Below the pieces are notes generated by a model. It had not been told where the DNA came from. It made no database searches and saw only the letters and a program-made list of their open reading frames with translations. Below, piece after piece: positions 7,234 through 12,837 of a stretch of DNA of 12,837 nt (position 1 is its first letter; every line of letters begins with the position of its first letter). Source of the stretch: DASRPD01 sp035646535 (GTDB lineage: Bacteria; Actinomycetota; Acidimicrobiia; IMCC26256; JANYLB01). Where the stretch lies: assembly GCA_035646535.1 (NCBI GenBank), contig DASRPD010000106.1:1-12837 (forward strand), read 5' to 3'. Both the position numbers and the translations under genes were made by a program.

Positions 7234-7294
7234 GCGGTGGCCGGACCATACGAGGAACCCCGCGGGCCGTCCCGCCGGTACCCGAGACCTCCAG

Positions 7295-7300
7295 TAGCCT
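7295..7300 (+). promoter_or_regulatory. Putative -10 box for the acyl-CoA dehydrogenase operon
   Basis: TAGCCT is followed by 10 nt and then the GTG at 7311. This spacing gives a very short leader of about 3 nt, or none. There is no Shine-Dalgarno sequence. The box sits in the 90-bp divergent region shared with the ABC ATPase and is weaker evidence than the 6-7 nt examples. Confidence 0.3.
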
Positions 7301-7310
7301 CCGCGGCGCC

Positions 7311-8450
7311 GTGGATCTGTCGTGGTCGGACTCCGAAGCAGCATTCCGCGCCGAGGCGCGAGACTGGCTCGCGGCGAACGTCCCCGACCCACCGCTGGCT
7401 TCGGGTGACACCCGCGAGGGGTTCGCCGCGCACCTCGAGTGGGAGCACCGCTTGTTCGACGCCCGCTGGGCTGTCGTCTCGTGGCCCGAGGCCTACGGCG
7501 GGCGCGCCGCGAGCCTGTGGGAATGGCTGATCTTCGAAGAGGAGTACTACCGGGCCGGCGCGCCTCAGCGCGTCACCCAGAACGGCATCTTCCTGCTCGC
7601 CCCCACGCTGTTCGAGTTCGGCACCCCCGCCCAGCAGGAGCGCTTCCTGTCACGGATGGCGAGCGGCGAGGAGACGTGGTGCCAGGGCTGGTCCGAACCG
7701 GACGCGGGCAGCGACCTCGCCGCCATCGCGAGCCGCGCCGTGCACGACGCCGCCAATGGCGGCTGGCGGCTGTCCGGCCAGAAGACCTGGACGACCCGCG
7801 GTGCGTTCTGCACACACCTGTTCGGGCTGTTCCGCTCCGACCCCGACGCCGAGCGCCACCGCGGCCTCACCTACCTCCTCGTCCCGCTCGACTCACCCGG
7901 CATCACCGTGCGCGGGTTCGGCCGCCTCGACGGCGATGAGGGCTTCGCCGAGGTGTTCTTCGACAACGTGTTCGTGCCCGATGACCTCGTCCTCGGCGAG
8001 GTCGACGAGGGTTGGAAGGTCGCAATGGCGACCACCGGCTCCGAACGCGGCCTCACCTTGCGCAGCCCCGGGCGGTTCCTGGCCACCACGAACCGACTCG
8101 TGGAGCTCGCCCGCACCCGGTCCGCGGATGACCCGCTCGTCCGCCAACGGATCGCACAGGCCCGCATCGACGCGGAGGCATACCAACTCCACACCCTCGC
8201 CACCGTGACCAGGATCACCGACGGCGAGCCGCCCGGCGCCGAATCCAGCCTCACCAAGGTGTTCTGGTCCGAGCTCGACGTGCGTTTGCACGAGACCGCA
8301 CTCGGGATCCTCGGCGCGGAGGCCGAGCTGGACGACTCCGCGTGGATGAAGGGCTGGCAGTTCGCCCTGTCCGGACCGATCTACGCGGGCACGAACGAGA
8401 TCCAACGCAACGTGATCGCCGAGCGCGTGCTCGGCCTCCCCCGGAAGTAA
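7311..8450 (+). CDS. Acyl-CoA dehydrogenase, catalytic subunit of a FadE26/FadE29-like pair
   Basis: This 379-residue flavoenzyme introduces an alpha,beta double bond into an acyl-CoA. The substrate/FAD-binding middle domain is seen at TWCQGWSEPDAGSDL (122-136) and WRLSGQKTWTT (152-162), and the C-terminal segment IYAGTNEIQRNVIAERVLG at 357-375. The YEGT glutamate of medium-chain enzymes is Ala here (YAGT). Instead, Glu245 in the helix segment GSERGL sits where isovaleryl-CoA and sterol-type dehydrogenases place their base (aligned by eye). A second, shorter ACAD gene follows after 13 bp, the layout of the alpha2-beta2 steroid side-chain dehydrogenases such as FadE26-FadE27. GTG 7311 is chosen because it gives the usual N-terminus (DLSWSDSEAAFRAEAR). 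The frame runs upstream only through antisense of the ABC ATPase. Confidence 0.9.
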   Translation: MDLSWSDSEAAFRAEARDWLAANVPDPPLASGDTREGFAAHLEWEHRLFDARWAVVSWPEAYGGRAASLWEWLIFEEEYYRAGAPQRVTQNGIFLLAPTLFEFGTPAQQERFLSRMASGEETWCQGWSEPDAGSDLAAIASRAVHDAANGGWRLSGQKTWTTRGAFCTHLFGLFRSDPDAERHRGLTYLLVPLDSPGITVRGFGRLDGDEGFAEVFFDNVFVPDDLVLGEVDEGWKVAMATTGSERGLTLRSPGRFLATTNRLVELARTRSADDPLVRQRIAQARIDAEAYQLHTLATVTRITDGEPPGAESSLTKVFWSELDVRLHETALGILGAEAELDDSAWMKGWQFALSGPIYAGTNEIQRNVIAERVLGLPRK

Positions 8451-8463
8451 CGGCACCCGACGG

Positions 8464-9423
8464 ATGCGCTTCGCCTTCACCGACGACCAGCTCGCGTTCC
8501 GAGATGCCGTGCGCGCGCTGCTCGACAAGGAGTGCCCACCGGCGGTCGTGCGCGCCGCGTGGACCAACGCCGACGGGCGGAGCGGTGCGGCCTGGACCGC
8601 GCTCGGGGAGATGGGTGCGCTCGGCGTCCTGGTGGCCGAGGCCGACGGCGGGCTCGGGCTCAGCGAGCTCGACGCAGTGCTGCTGGCCGAAGAGACCGGT
8701 CGAGCCGCGTTGCCGGAGCCGTTCGTCGAGCATGTACTGGTGGGCGCGCCGATCGTCGGCGGTGAGGACTACGCGACCGGCGCGGCCACCGTGACCGCGG
8801 GGGACCCGCTCGTGCCCTACGCGGATTCCGCTGACGCGATCGTCCGCCTCGGCCACGACAGCTTCCGCTGCGCCGCCACTGCGGCGTCGCTCGACTCGCG
8901 ACAGTCGGTCGACGGGAGCCGTCGTCTGTTCTCCATCGACGGAGCCGAGCCACGGCGTGCCCTGACCCGGTCCGAGGTGTCGACCGCGTACTGGCGGGGT
9001 GTCCTCGGCTTCTCGGCCCAGCTCGTCGGCCTGGCGCACCATCTCCTGGACGTGACGATCGTCTACGTCACCGATCGCCGCCAGTTCGGCGCACCGATCG
9101 GATCGTTTCAGGCGCTCAAGCACAAGCTCGCCGACGTGCGCATCGCGATCGAGTTCTCGGCGCCGCTCGTGTACCGGGCCGCGTACTCGCTCGCCCACGC
9201 GGACCCCGAGGCGGCCGTACACGTCTCGATGGCCAAGGCCGCCGCAGCCGACGCCGCGACCCTCGCCGCTCGCCACGCGCTGCAGTGCCACGGGGCCATC
9301 GGCTACTCCGACGAGCACGACCTCCACCTCTGGATGAAGCGGGTCTGGGCGCTCGCCGCGACGTGGGGTGACGCCGACTGGCACCGCGACCGCGTCGCAC
9401 GCGCGACGCTGGACCGAACCTGA
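8464..9423 (+). CDS. Acyl-CoA dehydrogenase, short partner subunit of the pair (FadE27/FadE28-like)
   Basis: At 319 residues this is shorter than a standard ACAD (about 380-400), mainly because the beta-sheet middle domain is reduced. The N-terminal helical domain opens with MRFAFTDDQLAFRDAVRALL. FAD-contact elements DRRQFGAPIGSFQALKH (204-220) and QCHGAIGYSDEHDLH (274-288) are kept. No Glu is visible at the catalytic position of the helix after residue 180, nor a YEGT motif near the end, so it probably shapes the FAD/CoA site of a heteromer with the preceding gene and is not an independent catalyst (inference from the sterol ACAD family). The ATG at 8464 has no clear Shine-Dalgarno sequence and follows the preceding stop by 13 bp, so translation is probably coupled. 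A thiolase starts 14 bp downstream. Confidence 0.88.
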   Translation: MRFAFTDDQLAFRDAVRALLDKECPPAVVRAAWTNADGRSGAAWTALGEMGALGVLVAEADGGLGLSELDAVLLAEETGRAALPEPFVEHVLVGAPIVGGEDYATGAATVTAGDPLVPYADSADAIVRLGHDSFRCAATAASLDSRQSVDGSRRLFSIDGAEPRRALTRSEVSTAYWRGVLGFSAQLVGLAHHLLDVTIVYVTDRRQFGAPIGSFQALKHKLADVRIAIEFSAPLVYRAAYSLAHADPEAAVHVSMAKAAAADAATLAARHALQCHGAIGYSDEHDLHLWMKRVWALAATWGDADWHRDRVARATLDRT

Positions 9424-9424
9424 C

Positions 9425-9430
9425 AAGGAG
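9425..9430 (+). promoter_or_regulatory. Shine-Dalgarno site for the thiolase gene
   Basis: AAGGAG lies 7 nt before the GTG at 9438, directly after the ACAD stop codon. It supports the start choice and operon membership. Confidence 0.7.
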
Positions 9431-9437
9431 CACCACC

Positions 9438-10586
9438 GTGGCTGAGGCGTACATCATCGACGCAATCCGGACGCCGGTAGGACGGCGCGGTGGTGGACTC
9501 TCCGCCGTCCACCCCGCCGATCTCGGGGCGCACTCCATCTCGGCCCTGCTCGACCGCACCGGCGTCGACCCCGCGGCTGTCGAAGACGTCGTGTTCGGCT
9601 GCGTGGACGCGATCGGCCCGCAGGCCGGTGACATCGCCCGAACGTGCTGGCTCGCCGCCGGACTGCCCGAGGAGGTCCCCGGCACGACGATCGACCGTCA
9701 ATGCGGATCGAGCCAGCAGGCGGTCCACTTCGCCGCGCAGGCCGTCATGAGCGGCACGACCGACATCGTCGTCGCCGGCGGCGTGCAGAACATGAGCCAG
9801 ATCCCGATCGCCGCGGCGATGACCTCCGCTGAGCAGTTCGGGTTCACCGACCCTTTCTCCGGCTCGACCGGTTGGACCGACCGTTACGGCACCCAGGAAG
9901 TGAGTCAGTTCCGCGGCGCCGAGCTCATCGCCGAGAAGTGGAACGTCACCCGTGACGAGATGGAGGCGTTCGCGGTCGAGTCCCACGAGCGGGCGTTGCG
10001 GGCACAAGCCGAGGACCGGTTCGACCGCGAGATCGTTCCGCTCGCCGGAGTGACGCGAGACGAGGGCCCGCGGGAACCGAACTGGGACAAGATCCGATCC
10101 TTGCCCCCGCTGGTGGAGGGCGGCCGCCTCACCGCCGCGGTCAGCAGCCAGATCTCCGACGCGTCCGCGGCGATGCTCGTGGTGAGCGAGCGCGCCCTGG
10201 CCGACCACGACCTCACACCCCGCGCCCGGATCCACCACTTGAGCGTGCGCGGCGCGGATCCGATCTTCATGCTGTCGGCGCCCATCCCGGCGACCGCCTA
10301 CGCGCTCGAGCGGACGGGGATGAGCCTCGACGACATCGACCTGGTCGAGATCAACGAGGCGTTCGCGTCGGTCGTGCTGGCGTGGCAACGCGAGACCGGC
10401 GCAGATCTGAGCCGCGTCAACGTCAACGGTGGTGCCATCGCGCTCGGCCATCCGCTCGGCGCCACCGGCGTACGCCTCATGACCACCCTGCTCAACGAGC
10501 TGGAACGCACCGGTGGGCGCTACGGGCTCCAGACGATGTGCGAGGGCGGCGGCCAGGCCAACGTCACGATCATCGAGCGGATCTGA
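9438..10586 (+). CDS. Acetyl-CoA C-acyltransferase (thiolase), FadA5-like
   Basis: This 382-residue degradative thiolase cleaves 3-ketoacyl-CoA with CoA. All catalytic elements are intact: nucleophile Cys89 in RQCGSSQQA, the NEAFA motif, His338 in ALGHPLGATG and Cys368 in CEGGGQA. Their spacing is close to that of the sterol thiolase FadA5. The insertion carrying the covering loop (about residues 125-165, NMSQIPIAAAM onward) is also as expected. It is the last recognisable enzyme of the ACAD operon and probably performs the final step of the cycle on the product of the dehydrogenase pair. The GTG start is supported by AAGGAG. FadA6 or a general acetyl-CoA acetyltransferase are alternatives for the substrate range. 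Confidence 0.93.
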   Translation: MAEAYIIDAIRTPVGRRGGGLSAVHPADLGAHSISALLDRTGVDPAAVEDVVFGCVDAIGPQAGDIARTCWLAAGLPEEVPGTTIDRQCGSSQQAVHFAAQAVMSGTTDIVVAGGVQNMSQIPIAAAMTSAEQFGFTDPFSGSTGWTDRYGTQEVSQFRGAELIAEKWNVTRDEMEAFAVESHERALRAQAEDRFDREIVPLAGVTRDEGPREPNWDKIRSLPPLVEGGRLTAAVSSQISDASAAMLVVSERALADHDLTPRARIHHLSVRGADPIFMLSAPIPATAYALERTGMSLDDIDLVEINEAFASVVLAWQRETGADLSRVNVNGGAIALGHPLGATGVRLMTTLLNELERTGGRYGLQTMCEGGGQANVTIIERI

Positions 10587-10683
10587 GGAGGCCCCTGGAG
10601 CCGCCCGACCGCTTGCGGAGCTTGCCCCGGTGGCGGGATCATTCACCCGCACGTGCGGCCCGGCCTTCCTAGGAGCAACACTC
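10587..10683. promoter_or_regulatory. 97-bp gap with a 12-bp perfect palindrome
   Basis: The perfect palindrome CCGCACGTGCGG lies at 10647-10658, 25 nt before the ATG at 10684. It could be an operator for the small downstream gene or simply a GC-rich coincidence. No clear TAnnnT box follows it at a useful distance, and no terminator with a U-tract is seen after the thiolase. Confidence 0.3.
10671..10675 (+). promoter_or_regulatory. Shine-Dalgarno site for the 77-residue protein
   Basis: AGGAG lies 8 nt before the ATG at 10684. It is the main reason for choosing this start over an open frame that continues upstream. Confidence 0.6.
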
Positions 10684-10917
10684 ATGGCGACGCCCGAAGC
10701 GTGGTTGACGCTGTATGAGTCCTTCCTCGACGGCACCCCACCCGACGAGACGACGCTTCGGCGCCTCGCCTACGCCGCGTGCGACGGTGACTCCCTCACG
10801 CTCATGACCACGATGCTGCGCACGATCGGCGACCTCTCCGAGCAGCTCGCGCAGTTCTACGGCAACTCGTCGCGCGACGTGATGCGTATGGAGGTGTTCC
10901 TCCCCATCGCGCGCTAG
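10684..10917 (+). CDS. Small hypothetical protein, 77 residues
   Basis: I do not recognise the family. The product is predicted to be mostly helical and acidic in its middle (FLDGTPPDETTLRRLAYAACDGD), with a C-terminal amphipathic helix SEQLAQFYGNSSRDVMRME. There are no Cys pairs, signal peptide or membrane segment. The start is set by AGGAG, and the frame shows the third-position GC bias of real genes. The stop shares a CTAG tetramer with the stop of the convergent luciferase-like gene. It follows the thiolase by 97 bp on the same strand, so it could be a distal member of the ACAD operon or a separate gene. The role is unknown. Confidence 0.6.
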   Translation: MATPEAWLTLYESFLDGTPPDETTLRRLAYAACDGDSLTLMTTMLRTIGDLSEQLAQFYGNSSRDVMRMEVFLPIAR

Positions 10918-11774
10918 TCGGTTCGCCCGTGCGCGAGCTGGGCGTAGGAGTCGAGGAGAGCCAACACCCGGTCTGCGGGCGCGGAGGGGAGCTGGAGTAC
11001 CACCTCGTCGATGCCAAGGCCGGCGTAGTAGTCGAGCTTGCCCGGATCGGGAACCGTGCCGAACGGCACCACTCGCAGGCTCGCGGGGTCCCGTCCCACC
11101 CGCTCTGCCGCGGCGTGCAGGTCGACGAGCGCGTCTCGGACGCCCGCTCCGCCGATCGGGATCCACCCGTCCGCATACTCGGCGATGTGCGCGAACAGCT
11201 TCGGTCCGGCCGCGCCGCCGATCAGCACCGGCGGGCCGGGTCGCTGTACGGGCTTCGGCCACGACCAGCTCGGTGAGAACTCGGTGTGGTCACCCGAGAA
11301 GGCGGCTTCGTCGTCTCGCCACAGGGCCTGCATCGCGAGCACGTGCTCGCGGGCCACTGCCCGGCGCTGCGGCATCGTCACCCCGTGATGTTCCAGCTCG
11401 TCCTCGTTCCAGCCGAAGCCGATCCCGAACGTGAACCGGCCGCCGCTCAGCTGGTCGAGCGACGCGATCGCCTTCGCGGTGACGATCGGTTCGCGCTGGG
11501 CCACGAGACAGACCCCGGTGCCGAGGGTGATCCGCTCCGTCACCGCGGCCGCGGCGGCGAGTGCGACGAACGGGTCGTAGGTCCGCCGGTACTCCTCAGC
11601 CAGCTGGTCGTCGCCCGTGGGCGCCGGGGTGCGACGGGACACCGGAATGTGGGTGTGCTCGGGCACGTACAGGGAGGCGAGCCCGCGCTCCTCGACTGCG
11701 CGGGCCAACGTGACCGGGTCGATCGACCGGTCGGTCGCGAACATCGTCACGCCGAGGCGCGGGCCGTCGGTCAC
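10914..11774 (-). CDS. LLM-class F420-dependent oxidoreductase (luciferase-like)
   Basis: This 286-residue (beta/alpha)8-barrel protein belongs to the bacterial luciferase-like superfamily, in the actinobacterial F420-dependent branch. Visible features are the N-terminal strand RLGVTMFATD, the substrate/cofactor segment YVPEHTHIPVSRRTP, the strand TLGTGVCLVAQREP, the loop LSGGRFTFGIGFGWNEDE and the C-terminal VLIGGAAGPK segment. The family uses F420 or FMN to reduce or oxidise varied substrates; the substrate here is unknown, though it lies beside sterol/lipid genes. GTG 11774 gives the usual start (about 7 residues before RLGV). No Shine-Dalgarno or TAnnnT box is seen before it. The frame remains open to 12341 but that part is Gly/Thr/Arg-rich antisense of the SDR gene and of the repeat array. 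It is convergent with the small gene at 10684 and divergent from the SDR. Confidence 0.88.
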   Translation of the reverse strand: MTDGPRLGVTMFATDRSIDPVTLARAVEERGLASLYVPEHTHIPVSRRTPAPTGDDQLAEEYRRTYDPFVALAAAAAVTERITLGTGVCLVAQREPIVTAKAIASLDQLSGGRFTFGIGFGWNEDELEHHGVTMPQRRAVAREHVLAMQALWRDDEAAFSGDHTEFSPSWSWPKPVQRPGPPVLIGGAAGPKLFAHIAEYADGWIPIGGAGVRDALVDLHAAAERVGRDPASLRVVPFGTVPDPGKLDYYAGLGIDEVVLQLPSAPADRVLALLDSYAQLAHGRTD

Positions 11775-11848
11775 GTCGCTGATCCGGGCGGCCGGCCGGC
11801 TCCGTGGCGGGCCGTTCCGCGCTCGAAGATGTCGGCCCACTCCGAGCG

Positions 11849-11896
11849 GTGTTCCGTGCCGTGTTCCAGGCGGTGTTCCGCGTGCTGTTCCGCCCG
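11849..11896. repeat. Four tandem 12-bp repeats, core TGTTCC
   Basis: Units start at 11849, 11861, 11873 and 11885. The first three begin GTGTTCC and the fourth CTGTTCC; the other five bases vary. A fifth, degraded unit (CTGATCC) starts at 11897. On the minus strand each unit reads GGAACA, with GGAAC spaced exactly 12 bp apart. The array sits about midway between the two divergent start codons. It may be a cooperative protein-binding array or a minisatellite from slippage. Confidence 0.7.
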
Positions 11897-11919
11897 CTGA
11901 TCCCCACTCCGCTCCACGC

Positions 11920-11932
11920 GGGTACCGTACCC
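11920..11932. promoter_or_regulatory. Inverted repeat, operator-like, at the SDR promoter
   Basis: GGGTAC and GTACCC flank a single C. The element includes TACCGT (11923-11928), which could be a -10 box giving a leader of about 25 nt for the SDR mRNA. A TetR-type or other dimeric regulator binding here would block transcription. This is inference; no such regulator is in the window. Confidence 0.35.
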
Positions 11933-11949
11933 GGCGCTTCCCCGCGAAC

Positions 11950-11955
11950 GAGGAG
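11950..11955 (+). promoter_or_regulatory. Shine-Dalgarno site for the SDR gene
   Basis: GAGGAG lies 5 nt before the GTG at 11961. It fixes the start and shows that this gene has a leader, unlike fadD. Confidence 0.65.
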
Positions 11956-11960
11956 AGCCC

Positions 11961-12837
11961 GTGGGCATCTGTGAAGGACGGATCGTGATCGTCACCGGCG
12001 CCGGCCGGGGCATCGGACGCGGCCACGCGCTCGAGTTCGCCCGCCAAGGTGCGAAGGTCGTGGTCAACGACCTCGGCGCCGAGCTGGACGGGACCGGCGG
12101 ATCGAGTGGACCGGCCGGCGTCGTCGTGGATGAGATCCGCGCCATGGGCGGTGAGGCGGTCGCCAATGGTGACGACGTCGCCGACTGGGCGGGCGCCCAG
12201 GCAATTGTCCAGTCCGCGCTCGACGCGTTCGGTGGCCTCGACGTCGTCGTGAACAACGCAGGCTTCCTGCGCGACCGGATGCTCGTCGGCACGAGCGAGG
12301 ACGAGTGGGACGCGGTCGTGCGCGTCCACCTCAAGGGCCACTTCTGCGTGTCCCGATTCGCCGCCGCGTACTGGCGCGAACAGTCGAAAGCCGCCGCGAC
12401 GGTCGACGCCCGGATCGTGAACACCAGCTCCGGCGCGGGACTGATGGGCAGCGTCGGCCAGGGCGCGTACTCGGCCGCCAAGGCAGGCATCGCCGCGCTC
12501 ACGATGGTGCAGTCCGCGGAGCTCGGCCGCTACGGCGTCACCGCGAACGCGATCGCCCCGGCGGCGCGCACCCGCATGACCGAGGCGGTGTTCGCCGAGA
12601 CGATGGCCGCACCAGAATCAGGATTCGACCCGATGGCCCCGGAGAACGTGGCGCCGCTCGTCGCCTGGCTCGGCAGCGCGGATTCCGCCGACGTCACCGG
12701 CCGGGTCTTCGAGGTCGAAGGCGGCATGCTGTCGGTCGCCGACGGCTGGCAGCACGGCCCGCGGGTCGAACGCGACGAACGCTGGGATCCCGCCGCGGTG
12801 GGACCGGCCGTCGGCGACCTCCTCAGCCAGGCCCCAC
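11961..12837 (+). CDS. Short-chain dehydrogenase/reductase, HSD17B4 (MFE-2)-like, 3' end outside window
   Basis: 292 residues are visible and the frame is still open at the window edge. Relatives are about 300-310 residues, so only a few are missing. The Rossmann nucleotide-binding motif TGAGRGIG is at 12-19, followed by VVVNDLGAELDG, the pattern of the (3R)-hydroxyacyl-CoA dehydrogenase domain of multifunctional enzyme 2. NNAG is at 98-101, and the catalytic set is Ser157, Tyr170 and Lys174. The Asp in VVNDLG suggests preference for NAD over NADP. Likely role: oxidation of a 3-hydroxyacyl-CoA or a hydroxysteroid in the sterol/lipid degradation pathway seen elsewhere in the window. The C-terminal VADGWQHGPRVERDERWDP segment is also family-like. 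GTG 11961 is supported by GAGGAG. Confidence 0.9.
   Translation, partial: MGICEGRIVIVTGAGRGIGRGHALEFARQGAKVVVNDLGAELDGTGGSSGPAGVVVDEIRAMGGEAVANGDDVADWAGAQAIVQSALDAFGGLDVVVNNAGFLRDRMLVGTSEDEWDAVVRVHLKGHFCVSRFAAAYWREQSKAAATVDARIVNTSSGAGLMGSVGQGAYSAAKAGIAALTMVQSAELGRYGVTANAIAPAARTRMTEAVFAETMAAPESGFDPMAPENVAPLVAWLGSADSADVTGRVFEVEGGMLSVADGWQHGPRVERDERWDPAAVGPAVGDLLSQAP

Larger units (their letters stand above)
11775..11960. promoter_or_regulatory. Divergent promoter region between LLM oxidoreductase and SDR genes
   Basis: This 186-bp gap holds a GCCGGCCGGC palindrome (11791-11800), four 12-bp tandem repeats (11849-11896), an inverted repeat (11920-11932) and a Shine-Dalgarno site (11950-11955). 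No small gene with its own start and ribosome site is supported in it. It probably controls both divergent genes. Confidence 0.5.

Noticed and set aside
7221..7448. N-terminal extension of the ABC ATPase
   Set aside because: The frame is open to 7448 but overlaps the start of the divergent ACAD gene and adds nothing like an ABC domain; GTG 7220 gives the standard length and has a promoter-like box.
10587..10683. A small RNA or riboswitch in the gap after the thiolase
   Set aside because: Only short GC-rich palindromes are visible; there is no recognisable aptamer, U-tract terminator or promoter.
9303..10736. A 477-codon open frame on the minus strand
   Set aside because: It is antisense to the FadA5-like thiolase, whose catalytic motifs are all intact; its composition is Arg/Gly/His-rich and has no recognisable fold.
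11849..11908. CRISPR array
   Set aside because: Units are only 12 bp with 5 variable bases, far shorter than CRISPR repeats and spacers, and no cas gene is present.
11775..12341. N-terminal extension of the LLM oxidoreductase
   Set aside because: The extension translates the 12-bp repeats as Gly-Thr repeats and then reads antisense to the SDR gene. The family normally starts just before RLGVTMF.

Overview
The window is about 70% G+C DNA. It has GTG starts, strong third-position GC bias, F420/luciferase-type and FadD19/FadE/FadA5-like genes, and several genes that appear to start without a leader. Together these point to an actinobacterium, possibly an environmental Acidimicrobiia-like lineage or a mycolata relative; the class is inferred, not proven. 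Coding density is very high: no gap exceeds about 190 bp, and there are no rRNA, tRNA, CRISPR or recognisable transposase genes.

Layout, left to right. (1) 1-3845, plus strand: the 3' part of a lipid-transfer-type (SCP2) thiolase, a GC-rich hairpin, a FadD19-like steroid/fatty acyl-CoA synthetase, and an MFS transporter whose 3' end is abnormal. (2) 3710-7220, minus strand: an ABC-2-type exporter (ATPase and permease overlapping by ATGA), followed after 9 bp by a UbiB/AarF-like membrane kinase that is split by a frameshift and lacks its usual C-terminal membrane end. (3) 7311-10917, plus strand: two adjacent acyl-CoA dehydrogenases that look like the two subunits of a steroid-type heteromeric enzyme, a FadA5-like thiolase, and a 77-residue orphan protein. 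(4) 10914-11774, minus strand: an F420-dependent luciferase-like oxidoreductase. (5) 11961-12837, plus strand: an HSD17B4-like short-chain dehydrogenase, cut by the window end. The last two are divergent and share a 186-bp region with four 12-bp tandem repeats and an inverted repeat.

The metabolic theme is beta-oxidation of a bulky acyl-CoA such as a sterol or isoprenoid side chain: CoA activation (FadD), alpha,beta-dehydrogenation (ACAD pair), 3-hydroxyacyl oxidation (SDR) and thiolysis (FadA5-like), with a lipid-transfer thiolase alongside. A MaoC/crotonase hydratase is not in the window. The exporter/kinase block is inserted between the two catabolic blocks and has no obvious metabolic link.

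I do not see a clearly new multi-gene system. The observations most worth checking are the tail-to-tail junction at about 3710-3760, where an MFS gene and a UbiB gene both lose their ends; the UbiB frameshift near 5112; the TAGnnT-to-GTG leaderless start pattern, including one stop codon that is part of a -10 box; and the 12-bp repeat array at 11849-11896.
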